A stretch of DNA of 64,000 bases from Varroa destructor (GCF_002443255.2 NW_019211454.1:59978894-60042893); one strand, 5' to 3'. Shown: positions 1 through 11,433, numbered from the stretch's first letter. The notes: generated by a model from the sequence alone, not told the origin. Made by a program: numbers and translations.

Positions 1-1
1 C

Positions 2-58
2 TGGTTGCAAGATGACGGATTTACGCTGCCACCGGTAGATGTCCATTCTCAAGGCTAC
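2..58 (+). CDS. Candidate partial exon entering from the left edge
   Basis: The first bases are open in one frame and read WLQDDGFTLPPVDVHSQGY, followed directly by a possible splice donor (TAC|GTATAT). The exon's start lies outside the window. The donor is in phase 0, which matches the acceptor of the candidate terminal exon at 1132, so both may belong to one plus-strand gene whose 3' end lies here. A further possible exon at about 1010-1080, after 'actacgcag', is open but does not fit that phase. I do not recognise the protein family. The segment is short and could be chance. Confidence 0.3.
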
Positions 59-1131
59 GTATATAAATTCAATTGTAATTTAAATCTTGATTATATGCAA
101 ATAGTACCTAAAGTTTCAATTTCTTATATATTATTAGGCGTCTTTGCAGTAACAGAACGCTCGTTCTCTACGCAAAACCGTTATTAGCAAGCAATACGCA
201 TCCGTTGTTGAGGGGCCTTTTTTGCGACAATGGCCTTAGGCCGTATTCAAGCAATTATTTTTGGACACAACGAGTGCGATTATGTAGTTCTCGCTAGTGA
301 TTCATTACTTTTTGACCACTGTATAGGCTCGTTCATTATTCCTATATATCGAAGTTTACCTAACGAAACGGATAACATTTTTCCTGTGTAAACATCTTGT
401 TTTTGTCGAATTCAAGATACAGTGACAAAGTATGATCGAGTGCTCCAATATACGTTTATAAAAATACGTAGCTAGCTCAAATAATTGATACGACAGTTTT
501 ATTAAAGTCTTTCTTCACAATATTCTTTGACTGTGGATGAATTGGACATGTATGATCGAGCAATCTGGTCTTTTACAGATGATTTTAGCCACAGCGCGTG
601 AAATAAAATACATAGCTGAATTCCCTCAATTTTTGAGAAAAGTCCTGGGAGGGAAATACTATATTCTAGTACGATTTTTATCACGGTTGTGTAAGTAGCG
701 AACGACCGACAAAAATCTTTTGCTTTACTAATCCCGCGTTTTTGAAGCGTTCTCGCCCGTCACGAAGGCAATCCTCACGCTTAAAACAACTTGAAAATAG
801 CGTTCTATCCATATCATTTGTATAGGACAATTTAAGAATGAATTTACTCGTTCGTAGGTAAAGTTGTTCGTCAGTGAATACTGCATGCACTTTGTTGAAG
901 TACTCCGTTTATGGATCAATAATAACACTCTAATTGTACATGGAACTGCATACATGGTGCTCGTATAGGAACAATTGCAGTGCCTTTTTTACGTCCTGAA
1001 TACTACGCAGCGTTATGGACCCATGCCTATAGATTCTGATCCCCTATTCGCTGCTGTTCTTCCAAACTTCGGTAGTCTCTCGTAAATTCCTCTCCAATGG
1101 ACTATTATTCAAACACTATATGCATTTACAG

Positions 1132-1224
1132 GATGACCGCAACGACGCTGCTACCAGCAGCCAAATCTATTCGGTTGTAGGAAGCCGTCGTGAAGTCGTC
1201 TCTGACAAAAATCCTACTATTTGA
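1132..1224 (+). CDS. Candidate terminal coding exon, unknown protein
   Basis: A pyrimidine-poor but usable acceptor (gcatttacag) is followed by 30 codons and a TGA. The peptide begins DDRNDAATSSQIYSVVGSRR and ends in NPTI. Its composition (Ser/Asp/Arg-rich, no hydrophobic stretch, one Tyr) resembles a disordered cytoplasmic tail. The acceptor phase (0) agrees with the donor at 58, giving an intron of about 1.07 kb. I see no close AATAAA signal after the stop. The family is unknown. The support is the open frame, the splice signals and phase agreement. Confidence 0.35.
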   Translation, partial: DDRNDAATSSQIYSVVGSRREVVSDKNPTI

Positions 1225-4200
1225 AAATACTTTCCAAAATCCTTTTCATTTCACTAACTTACTCCGTTATGAAAAAAAAGCTACTATCTTCTGTGCACGA
1301 CAGCACTGTTCTTTTTTATGGGTCCTTAAATAACGTGGGATATAGAAGCAGTTCTTTATTAACGAGTAGCTACTTATAGACCACTGAATACATACGTAGC
1401 GTTTAACCCTTTGGCGTTATTCAGGTAATCAATAATATTAACGCAGCAGCAGTGGCCTAGGAAGGCCTCAGTTGAGTGCAGCGGTGCGCGGCGAAATGTT
1501 TGCGCCCTGTTCGGGGAAAGACTGTCCCGTCTCTATTTTACTGTTTATTGGATATTATTTGCCCAGCTCAATCCATAACCCCGTTAGAACCTGTAGTGCT
1601 TATGGCCAGAGCTACTGAGGTCTCGTTAAGGGCCTGAGAGAATCAATGGTATGTGATACGCAAAAGACCTTTCGCGGAAATGCCCCCCCATGAACAACCC
1701 TTACTCCAAGGACCGGTAAAAAACTCTTCGGGGGACATTTAAAGGTTACATTCAGAAGTATGCCATAACTTCAATGGAATGTACTACACGGAATAGTGCA
1801 ATACATGCACACATTATACAAGCCAGTGTGTACTGTCGTCAAGAGCGCTAAATAGAAGAAAAGAAGGAAAATAGCTCGTCGTTCAGGGGCCATAAATCTC
1901 TTTCTCTCTGGCTATATCTCTCAGCTCTGTTTTTGCTTTGTCAATAAATACATGTCTATGAATCGCTGCTGGATACAGGATGCGATTTATTTTAGAGGCC
2001 CTTTCCTCTGTTAAGACAACTGAACAGGGCATCTGTTGCCAGCATTTTGAATAAATTACATGTTCATTTATTCGAATCAATGTACACCATCCATTTGTAA
2101 AGAAATACACAGTCATATATTTTGCAAAATTTAGCTCTAAAAAAGTCTGTACGAAATTTGGTTGCTATTGAGATTGGCCCATGTTGGCCCTTGCAGAATG
2201 ATATATTATGACTATTACATGAGCCGTGTATAAATGTGCGTCTATCCTATATATTATTTCCTGTTAGATATCAGTAGATGTCAGATAGTAGCAACACGGC
2301 TGGGCGATGGAAATATGTTTTCTTTCTTAGAGATAAGGCTCAACATTAGGAGCTGAACTCAGCTTTTCCTAAACCTAAACCTCAGTTGTGTTTTACCGTA
2401 CTGACGAAATCAGCTTCTCAGCACCTCCACTTGCGATTTACAGAATACAAAGCAACGTACAATTTCCGTTTGAATTCGCTCATCGTGCAACTTAACAGTA
2501 ATCGTCTGCAACGAGAGCTCCATATCTGGGGCTCCGTCTGGCCACGTTATGTCTCTTTGCTCGCTTCGTTATCCATAGAAATTGTGAGCACTATTCGATG
2601 CTTTAGGAAGTCATGCGTATTAGCAGAATCAAGCGGCAGTGTGTTCCGCGAAAAAAATCTGTTCGAGCTTAAGACCTCCATGACATGGACGACGTTGAAC
2701 GAGTTCGGAGAAAAACGGGCACTGGAAAGCTCATAACTTCGCAACGCAAGAAATCTATTCTTTTATTCGTCTTTGTTAAAACATATATCTAGGCCGAAAT
2801 AGTAACGGATACACACGGCGCCTTAGCTGAGCTCCTAGGGACCTTTTCTCATAGCTGCGGATACATACTATGGCTACTTCTATTTCATTTTGAGACAGTC
2901 ACATTTGTTTTGCCGTCGCCGTCAAGACCTTTAGCATCCTAATATTCATCAGTTATATGTCTCCTAGGTTTCAGTAGTAGAATTTGAGTCTCGTTTTTTT
3001 GCCGGTTTTGTATAAAAAGGTTCCATGTGATAATTCTTCAGTAATGTAAAAATAACACGTTTGTGAACTTGCTTCCTTTCGGGGAGGGGAGGGGAGGGGA
3101 GGGGCAAACCCCCTGGGAAAGCGAGCTATTTAGTGTGGCAAAAAATTGTCGTCTTTTTCGTCGTCGGGAAAAGCAATAATGTATCTTCCGGACGCCTTCT
3201 CAAAGGAGAAAACACTAAATCGTTTTTTGACAGCGGCATACTTTCTCTCTTAGAGCATCATTTACACGCACAGTTATACGTATAACAGCTGTACTATTAA
3301 ACTGACTACTATGATAATTATATAGTGGCACTGTTTTTCTAGAATTTCTTATTTGTAACCCTTTAATCCTAAGTGGTCCGATGTAGACAGCGCACAATGA
3401 AAATACTTGCTGGTGTAATTTTCTACACAAACCTGGCCTTGGAGTCTCATGAATAATGTTACCTTTATGACAATTTTGCTTTTTAAAACCTCACGTCCTG
3501 TAATATCACTATGTATGTAACTGTACAACGAATTTAAAACGGTAAATAGTAAAAAAAAAAAAAAGTTAACGCTCATAATCGGGTTAATTACCTACTGGGC
3601 GTAATTTGTTTCGTTCTAGAACAATTATTAGAATTATTATTTAGACTTATTAACAGTTCACAGGTAACTGCAACATCGGGTGCCCGTTGGCAAAGCAAAT
3701 AGGGTCCCTGAATAATTCAAATTTTGTTCAATAGATATCGTCTGGGGCCTACCAGCCCCCTCTTGTGCCCTGCTAAATTTTATTTAATAGGACTTATTAT
3801 TTACGGCTTTATATCATATTTGTTCCTTGGGTCTATACGTTGACTAGCTACAGTTGGCTGAAGGGATTTTTTTTTACTAACTTGCAAACAACTTGACAGG
3901 GAACTCCAAATCTGGCTTGTGGCACGTAACTGTTTCAACCGTCACCAGATACGTTCGAGCTGAGTTACGCCGTTCTATGAGCATGTGAAATAATTCTTAG
4001 TCAAATAAGAGATAATTTTAACAAGCCCAGATGGTTTTTGTAGACAGGGAAACAGAATGGGATAGGTGAAGTTCTTACGTGTTCCAGGTGTTCCACAAGG
4101 AGACAAGCTAACTACTGTTTAGGTCCTGAGAAGCTAAAGTGCTCTAATGCGAAGCTATTCGGAAGGAGACGTCGTTTAAATTTGCCTGCACGTTTGAAGA

Positions 4201-4451
4201 CGGCGCATGTCAACAAATTACGGATAAATGAAGCATACTACTATTGATAAGCATTACCTATTTCATAAATACCTCGATCATCTTATATGTGTACAAAATG
4301 AAGTCTTTTTTCTTTTACGGAGACATGCCGTTAGGATCTATCGTTATTATCGACCCCCTACTTGTACACCAATAATTTCCGTTATAATGTGCTATTTGGT
4401 TAGTACTTTATTTCTCTACTTCTAGTACAAAAACCGTTCCAGGGCTAGCCA
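1225..4451. other. Gene-poor stretch with weak open frames
   Basis: AT-rich spacer with no recognisable gene. It contains a minus-strand ATG frame of 77 codons (1883-2116, charged C-terminus ending REKEIYGP), a plus-strand open frame without ATG at 2386-2736 (116 codons), and a plus-strand open frame of about 66 codons at about 4052-4252 that follows a plausible acceptor (tttttgtagacag) and contains several Cys and a run of four Arg. None has a recognised domain, and frames of this length are expected by chance here. Confidence 0.4.
3081..3104 (+). repeat. G-rich pentanucleotide run (GGGGA)n, potential G-quadruplex
   Basis: Five GGGG blocks separated by single A residues, followed shortly by a CCCC block. 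Four or more G4 tracts with one-base loops match the classic intramolecular G-quadruplex pattern. It stands out in an AT-rich spacer. Confidence 0.85.
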
Positions 4452-4457
4452 TTTATT
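4452..4457 (-). terminator. Possible poly(A) signal (AATAAA, minus strand)
   Basis: TTTATT on the plus strand reads AATAAA on the minus strand, about 160 nt beyond the stop of the candidate exon ending at 4616. Its position suits a short 3' UTR, but the hexamer is common in AT-rich DNA. Confidence 0.3.
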
Positions 4458-4615
4458 CTCTCCATTTAATTCACCTGTGTGGGGTTCGTTGACGCGCCCT
4501 TGAAGTTGCCTTATTTCAGTCTAACTATTAATGAGCTATATATTTATATATAACTGGTTTCAATCCATGAAATTATTCGACACCATGGTGCTGATGTTGA
4601 TTCAGTAAACACTTG

Positions 4616-4864
4616 TTATACAATACTCCAGCGCTGTTTGTTTTCTTCTTCTATTAATGGCTTTGCTTTGAGAGTGGTGGAACGGGGTGTGGAAGGCTGT
4701 GACCCATTGCCGATTGTTGACAGCTGTAATGGCCGTGGTCCTCCGGGCGCTGAATTCAATAGCAGCACAGTGCCGGCCAATGCCTTCTTCGTGGGGTCAG
4801 CACCGTTATGTTTGTCTCTGTGTCTGTATGTATTGATGTTGGTGGCCGCGACACAGCAGTGCAT
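4616..4864 (-). CDS. Candidate terminal exon or small ORF with disordered Ser/Pro-rich tail
   Basis: An ATG frame of 82 codons, open well upstream as well (to 5107 without another stop). The C-terminal half is low-complexity and looks coding: Pro/Gly/Ser-rich around NSAPGGPRPLQLSTIGNG, then an acidic/basic stretch, ending RWSIV. Ser-x-Val at the very end matches a class I PDZ-ligand pattern. The N-terminal part is less convincing and may be UTR or belong to another exon. An AATAAA on the same strand follows at 4457-4452. No domain is recognised. The region is GC-rich, which lengthens random open frames, so confidence is limited. Confidence 0.27.
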   Translation of the reverse strand: MHCCVAATNINTYRHRDKHNGADPTKKALAGTVLLLNSAPGGPRPLQLSTIGNGSQPSTPRSTTLKAKPLIEEENKQRWSIV

Positions 4865-6988
4865 CGGACTAATCTCGATCGCCGGTTGATGATCGCTTGT
4901 TACGCAAATAGCAGCGCCTTGACGACGCGTTCTTGGCCACAACCGGGTCCATGACCTTTGATGCGAAACTGCAACGGTTACGACGCTAGCGACAACGAAC
5001 CGCGGTAGCATCGGCCAGTGCCACAATAACCGGACGTTTGAGACGCTGTCACGGAACTTGTGTTGTCGACGTAGCAACTGTCTTCTACGTATTGCTAGCT
5101 TGCTCACTTGTCCGGGGTAGGCAAGTCCGGCCCGTGGGCATCAGCAACCACCGGCTGATAGTTGCTACCGTTGCTGCTGCGTTAACAGGTGCCTGTTAGC
5201 CGTGCTTCGAACGCTGCTGCATTGAGCCGACACTGCTTGATCCACGTCTGTCACTCGGTCTGTCTATATCTATCTATCTATTGGTCTGATCATTACGGAA
5301 GCTTCAACGCAATGCAAAGAAGTTAACTAGTCTCGTTGTTTTGCTTCCGTTTGGTCCACCATAAGCAGTCACTCACGTGGAGGTGCAGGGATATGCAATG
5401 GTGACAAGAACACCAACCAACAGCCAGCACCGGTTTCGTGAAATGAGGTATTTGCCTATGTGTGCCGTGTGTGTATGTGTCTGTGTGTGTGTATGTGTGT
5501 GTATATGCGTTTGTGTGTGTAGATCTTGCAGGAGGCAGGACACGAAGTCGCGAGGGAGATGCCAGGAGGGGCAAGTGGTGGCTCCACTGGTCCAAACAGC
5601 ATCACTACTACCGCACAAAATTAAAGAAGATAGAGCTGGCTGTCGAGAAGTAGCATAGCAGCAGTCACAGTTGCAACAGTAGTAAAGCAAAGAACCCGTC
5701 TTTGGTTGGGGCTTTTTTGCGATCAAATTCGTCACCGATTGCCTACTGAACAGTCGTCTACCATTGGAAGCGGGCGCATTGATGTTGGCGCGAAAGCGGA
5801 TTTTTCCACATTTTCAAGTCGTCGCAACTGCTCTACGATAGGGCCCCTAGGGTACTCTTCTGCACGGGCAGCAGCACTGCGCAATTTAGCTAATAGCATC
5901 GCAGACGACCGGAATCACTTTGCGGTGTTAAGGAACGCTTACAGCGAGGAAAAGCAACAGCGGCTACCGCTGTGTTGGATAGTTCTTCATTGTGTCTCTC
6001 AAAAGTGTAAGCGAAACAAGAAACAAAGACCCAACTGTTTATTTGTGCTGGTCAATGCTTTGCTTCGTAAGAGGATATTAGCTAGAACGGATACAACGCA
6101 ACCTTCGTCTACCGAATGTATGTCCTGCCACCGCAAACCTACTAACATGACGGATTAACGAAGCTTGTCTAGTGAGGAAGTTTGTTGTTTTTAGCTTGAG
6201 TTACATAAGGTGGTTTGTCAATTACATCGAATCAGAGGTAAACGAAGAAAAATGCTGGGCTTCATGATGGTCATGTTCGCCGTTCATTGAGAGTGGTAAC
6301 ACGCCTAGCTTAATCTGGTTATATCAAGTCTGAAGAATCGTCCCGTGCTGTTTTTTGGTTCATAAAACATTTGCCCCGCTTTGGTCTTCACGGGAAGAGC
6401 AATACGCTCGAGGTATGTTTTGGCAGCAAAGTTGGATTGCTCTAGCAATAAACCGGTGTTTCTGTCTCCATTTCCTGTCGTTGTGACAACTATCACCTTT
6501 AACTCGAACGACATTTTTTGTTTCTTTTTATTTCATTCAGCAAAAACCCAAATCCCGAAACAGAAAAGCGTATATGTGTCACCCACAATACCAACGTGCA
6601 ACATACTATAGTAGCGTGTTCTACGAAACTACTGCGTTATATGTTATAATCTAAGTCTTCTTGTCACAATAAGCAGCGGAAGCCGCAGCAAGAACAGAGG
6701 AGTGTGGACTATAAATAGTAAAGGATACACACGCTACCGATATTGCCCTTATGAAATGCCTATGCCTACCCTTTACCCTTGCGCTACATGTGCCTTAATA
6801 CGAGCCCATTCCCCACCTTTCTATTTTTTTCTCATTTTGTCATCAATTTCTATGATCTCCTTCATTCTTTGTTTGTCTGCTTCAGTGAAGTTTCGCGAGC
6901 AAAACGCTGCTGGCCAAGGTGTAAAAACGAGGGCGCACAGAAGCCAGTTGGCTGCTCTCCTCGCTGCTTTTCTACATCTTGTTAACCC
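4865..6988. other. GC-richer tract, UTR- or promoter-like, with TG repeat
   Basis: Base composition is clearly richer in G+C than its flanks up to about 6160, with scattered CTG/CAG and CAACAG motifs and long open frames in several frames at once (for example 5706-6158 plus, no ATG). Overlapping open frames on both strands with no domain suggest non-coding GC-rich DNA such as a long 5' UTR. From 6160 to 6988 the sequence returns to ordinary AT-rich spacer. Confidence 0.4.
5461..5521. repeat. (TG)n microsatellite, interrupted
   Basis: About 60 bases of TG dinucleotides with TATG and CTG interruptions. It creates long Cys/Val and His/Thr reading frames that should not be taken for genes. Confidence 0.95.
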
Positions 6989-6994
6989 TTTATT
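6989..6994 (-). terminator. Possible poly(A) signal for the 7185-7653 exon
   Basis: AATAAA on the minus strand, about 190 nt beyond the predicted stop at 7185-7187. It lies in a T-rich plus-strand context (A-rich transcript). Confidence 0.35.
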
Positions 6995-7184
6995 CTTTCT
7001 TTATCTCATTGCGTCTCACTTTGTATTTAACTCCTGCTAGCCGCTTTACCCAACTCTAACTGTCCTCCATCCTGTTTTGTTCTTCGGAATTCATTCATCC
7101 GTTTGGCGGCTCGTGCGTGACTTTCGTGATTTGATTTGGGGTACACTTTTTTTTTGGAGGTTAAGAGCAAATGCATTATGCAGG

Positions 7185-7653
7185 TCAGACATCACTGAAT
7201 TGTGTTTTGTCCGGTACCGTGGGACTCTGACCCACTAAACCCTGGACCTCCTTATCAGCTTGGGTCATGGTTCGGGATATGTTTGATATTACTTCGAAAC
7301 GATGACTTGCAGGAACGGTCATTTCATCATCCTTCCCTTTGAACCATTCCAGTCTATCCTTCATTCTGGCTTTCCTCTTGACCAGATACTCTAGGTCTCG
7401 AGGGGGACCGTACTCCCTGTTCTCCTGTTAATTCCAGTTGTGGTGCGTTGGACCCATGATTGTTTCGAGCCTGCCCTTCTACTATTCTCTTACGTCTCAT
7501 TCTTTCTAGTTGTTCCTTTCTTTTCATAATATCGTCAAAGGAAGCCGTAACTTTGGCCCAGTTCGTCCTGTCTTTTGTCATCGTATCCACCATTTCCTTA
7601 GAACTGCCCTTTGTTGCGACTTCTCTGTGTACGTGCTTATCAGTAGGGGTACA
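7185..7653 (-). CDS. Candidate terminal exon(s) of a charged, coiled-coil-like protein
   Basis: A strong minus-strand acceptor (ccttacttttttttctag) opens a phase-0 frame. About 57 codons read highly charged, helical-looking protein (for example DDIMKRKEQLERMRRKRI), with an internal Met at 7593-7591. That frame continues to a stop at 7354, but a second frame, open from 7427 to a stop at 7185, carries the more convincing continuation (ENREYGPPRDLEYLVKRKAR, then Glu/Lys/Met-rich sequence; 79 residues). Removing 7482-7425 as a 58-nt GT-AG intron (ATA|GTAGAA ... TTAACAG|GAG) joins the two in phase 0. The alternative is a frameshifted, decaying copy. AATAAA follows at 6994. I do not recognise the family. 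Both halves look coding in composition. Confidence 0.45.
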
Positions 7654-8442
7654 CTAGAAAAAAAAAGTAAGGAGGTGCAGAGGGAACGTGCACTGGAAAT
7701 GGAGGAGATCAAAGATGGTACCTAAGAAAAAGGCGGGCAAAGAGTCATAAAAGCTGTCGAGGCCTATAGCTCACTATATTTGCTATAATGCCATTTGGGG
7801 CATGTTGTTTTCCTTCCCTGTTTTGGTTTATAGGCCTCCTACCAGCGCAGCGGCAGCACGCACAACTGATATCGCATGTACAGTAGCTGAGATCTTGTCC
7901 TTTGCCTCATGCACATATGTCAAATGTTAACTTCGCTTGTTTGGTTTCTTTCAGTTTAAGTAGAGTAGACAATTTTAGGATATCTTTTATACACGTACCT
8001 ATAATAAACAAAAACAGATCTATTAAGAATAGCGATGAATCAATTTAAGTACATCGAGCAACAATCTCTCATATGGTATCGTTGTACCGGTCTTTCCATC
8101 AAGCTTCGATTGAAGACGAAGCTACACTTAGCTAGTTAACCAAAATCATCAGTGTCATTGTCACGTATAAAATTAATTGCGAGTATATCGGAACCGACGG
8201 ATAGTAACACGATCATTATCGCAATCAATAGGCAGAATGACCTTAAGAGTCTAGTTTTATGCTGGCACACTCTAATACATAGAATAATAGTTACATCTGG
8301 AACGTCGTTCTGCAGGCACACTCAGCTCCAGTGACTTCGGTGGCTGGAGTTCTAAGGAGGTGTGCACGGACCCGCGCCTTGCACGATATTTAGGAGGCTT
8401 CGCTTTACCAACGACGACGTTGTGAACGACTAACATACCAAT
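7654..8442. other. Spacer, no gene seen
   Basis: Contains the polypyrimidine tract of the 7653 acceptor (read on the minus strand), then ordinary AT-rich sequence. From about 8330 it becomes GC-richer just ahead of the small ORF at 8443 and could be its 5' UTR. Confidence 0.4.
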
Positions 8443-8595
8443 ATGCGGGAGGTTACCGGCTGGGCTCTTGGCGGGACGCTGATTGCGTTACTGCTTCTCA
8501 TGACTTCGCCTGGTGGAGATACGTTCATACTTCCTGTGGTCCTCTTCAAACACTTTCCATTATATCACCACCATAAAGGGTACGGACATCACTAA
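8443..8595 (+). CDS. Small ORF with signal peptide, possible secreted His-rich peptide or first exon
   Basis: An ATG frame of 50 codons. The N-terminus has the layout of a signal peptide: a charged start (MREV), a hydrophobic core of about 15 residues (ALGGTLIALLLLM), then a small-residue turn (TSPGG). The remainder is short, with four Pro/Phe/Leu-rich turns and a histidine-rich end (YHHHKGYGHH). An A at -3 gives a fair start context. The G|GTACGG near codon 46 could instead be a splice donor, making this the first coding exon of a longer secreted protein. I know no matching family. Length alone is not significant; the case rests on the signal-like N-terminus and the local rise in G+C. Confidence 0.27.
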   Translation: MREVTGWALGGTLIALLLLMTSPGGDTFILPVVLFKHFPLYHHHKGYGHH

Positions 8596-10379
8596 CATCG
8601 CATGGTAGTGTAATCTATTCGTGTCAAGCTAAATTAGTTAATTCACGCGAATCAGAAGACGGAAACCCGAGAGCGATTTACCAAACGTTGGTCCTTTTCC
8701 TTGTTATAAAAGACAATTAGTATCTGGGCGCTTGTCGTTAAACACCTGACACGCTATAAGTCATGCTGCTTCTTTTTTACCTTTTGAAACTACTATATAC
8801 TAAAACGTAACCTTAGCTGATCGTGGTATTTGGCGGAATTCTGATTTGGTAATATTATGTAATACTAGTATACAAACTGCAAACTTTCTGTGCGATAAAA
8901 GAACTATCTTACAAATTTCATGTACGGTACACACGACGTAATTATGAGCAGGACACTCCATCTTTTTCAGACCATTCGATTTTTCTTACTTCATTCTCTC
9001 AAGGCTCTTTAATGTTGGCAAACTGAGACAATGATAAGAATGGTCGCAGTGGTAGGAGGTACTGCATTTACTCAGGTATCTACTTTGGTTTACCTAAGGA
9101 AAGCTACGATTCATAGAAATAGGCATAATGATTATTTCGTTGGGACATAGGAAGGGGCTCCTTCTTTAAAACCCTTATGAGACTGACTAGTTTATTGGCT
9201 ACGGTGCCCGCAGTATTCGTAGCCACGTTTGCAAAACGAATGATTTGCCAATGTTTAGATCGCTTGGGGCTTTCATGCCGTAGTCGGATCAACGTGCCCA
9301 GACACGTTTGCGTCCTACATCTAGCTAGCCATATTATTCAGAGGGTCAGTGTATATAAGTGGCAATATACTTATGTGCGTTAGGGAATTCTCTTATGCGA
9401 AAAGAACGTACACATCACTTCAGAATCGATAAGCAGGACTATTTAAAAAACTATATCTCCTCACTAGTTAATTCCTTTAGCATATTATACGATATTATGC
9501 GCAATATTAGAGGGTTATACTATGAGGACGTCATTTCCGCCAATGGCAGTTGCAGTCAAGTAAAAACATTTCTGTTTCGAAGCTAAAGTCGTCGTTAAAT
9601 ATGGTTAAAAGGAATACGTCTCATTTCAAAACGTACACTTTACGCAGGTTCCGGAATACGTACGTCGCCTATTATTCCCGACAAAGGGCCATGCTTATCG
9701 TGTGACAATTTCAAACTGGGCAGAGTATGATGACCGCTGCGAAAAAACTTTACAAAAAAGCCCTAACAAAGCAGGCACAAAATAGGGTTAGGAAAATTTC
9801 GTATCTGTGTTATTGTGTTGTGGAGTCCTATTTCCCAGAAAACCTGGATCGACCGTGTGCACTGGTTGATTGGAAACTTGATAAAGTAGGAATTGCAACG
9901 AATGTCAAAGCTTTTCGAACAGGCTTAATTGTAACGCTACTGTCTTGCTAGATTTGGGTCAGCAGTCTAATAAGCCCGGTGCATATTACTCGTATAGCCT
10001 TCTTCAACTCCGTGAAGGTATTCGTGTCTTCAAGTTAAAGTCAACCATGCGTCGTGTGGGTGCTCTATAGTCGAAGAAAAATTGCTACAGCTAGCTTTCG
10101 TAAATTATCTTCCCTTGGGGACAAAAAAAATGATATGCTGACAAAGATGAAATATGTATCTACAAATCTATTTACTAATTATCGAAATATTTCCTTCTTG
10201 ATTTTGGGTCATTCTTGATTGCCTTTCTAAAATTAGTTACAGCAATTCTTGATGATCATTTTACATCGTCTGAATGGCCCAAGTTGTTTTCGTACGCTTT
10301 TGCGTCGTTTGAAGGATGTTTGTTGCTTTCTATAAAATGGTGAAATTATCAATTTTTCAAAATGATTTTTTCACTTTAG
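8596..10379. other. Spacer with two unassigned ATG frames
   Basis: AT-rich DNA. An ATG frame at 9177-9383 (68 codons) begins with a hydrophobic segment and has several Cys, but its antisense (9104-9292) looks equally protein-like, so neither is called. Another ATG frame at 9727-9951 (74 codons, Lys-rich start) has no recognised domain. Confidence 0.4.
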
Positions 10380-10505
10380 AGCTCGCGATAAAATTTCGCT
10401 ATCCGGGGAAAACGATGACAGCGGCTTTATAGAGGAGAGAGAGCCTTTTCGAACGATAGCTTGCACTTGGCCTGCAGCAGATGAATGTTCAGAAAAGAAG
10501 CAAAC
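10380..10505 (+). CDS. Candidate internal exon, unknown protein
   Basis: A good acceptor (gattttttcactttag) and a consensus donor (CAAAC|GTAAGT) bound 126 nt that are open in only one frame. Read with one leading and two trailing bases, they encode 41 residues with a hydrophilic, acidic composition (ARDKISLSGENDDSGFIEER, then a Trp/Cys-containing part ending SEKKQ). The other frames hold stops. Both splice phases are 2, so the exon is a multiple of three and could be skipped without a frameshift. I do not know the family. No neighbouring candidate has a clearly matching phase close by. Confidence 0.42.
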
Positions 10506-11411
10506 GTAAGTCCACCGCAAGAACTTTCGTTACAACTTGACACTAGTATGGCTATTTTGTACTGCTCCCATTTTGATGTCTTTTGTCATCCTATTGGAGT
10601 GAGAAGCTGAACTAGTCCAACATGGCGGCTATTGCCGAAAAAAACCACCTGAAAAGACAATATGGATGCAACAATATCATTTTCTATATCCCGCTGAGGC
10701 CCCAGCCTAGTTCCGTACGAGAGATCTTTCTTAGGTGTCCTGTGGCCACTCCTGAAAGGCCGTAATGCCCACACGCAAAGGTGGGTGTTAACATCAAAAC
10801 AGTGGAACTGTCTGAATAAAATGGCGTGCAAGACGCCTTGGAGATAGTATAACAGAAAAGCCAGATGACTGCTAACGAAGGTGGCGGTTTTCTGTCGCTC
10901 GCTTTCTTTCTTATAGACGTTAGAAAAATTCATAAACCCGGTCGTAGTGAAATTCCGTAGGCGTATTGCACGTTTGTTTGCCCCACAGCTACTGAGTAGC
11001 AGTTGATAACAACAGATTCCGTCGTTCTCCACATAAGTTTAGGAATAGGCTGGAAAGGTGTCCAGATCTGATGCCTTAGCTTACACAAAAAGAATTCTGC
11101 AGGTAGCGAGTTAGACGGCTCAGAAAGTTTTCAATAACTTGAATTTTACGACATACTACTAACAAATTAGCTACTTCATGATCTGGGATTTGGGATTTAT
11201 ATAGACAGCGCTCTTTTTATTCAACAATAGTTATCTGTTTTTGAGGCGGTTACGGTTTTTAGGCGATCTATGAGCACAGAGATGATTCAAACTGGCTTCT
11301 GCAATCATGTACTTACTCATCGAATCGGTCAAAAACTATCTACGATAATACTAAGTTACCTTTGTAGATAAAGTAAGTTACGTCAAACGAAATTTTCTAC
11401 AGTAACAAAAT

Positions 11412-11433
11412 TCTCTCTCTCTCTCTCTCTCTT
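11412..11433. repeat. (CT)n microsatellite
   Basis: About eleven uninterrupted CT units. Confidence 0.95.

Noticed and set aside
5323..5735. His/Thr-rich and Cys/Val-rich open frames
   Set aside because: They are translations of the TG microsatellite and change with frame.
9104..9383. Sense and antisense frames, one with a signal-like start and several Cys
   Set aside because: Both strands look equally coding and neither has splice or poly(A) support, so a call would be arbitrary.
10586..11032. 148-codon minus-strand frame
   Set aside because: Begins with GTG, shows no domain, splice or poly(A) support; length is within chance for six-frame translation of 64 kb.
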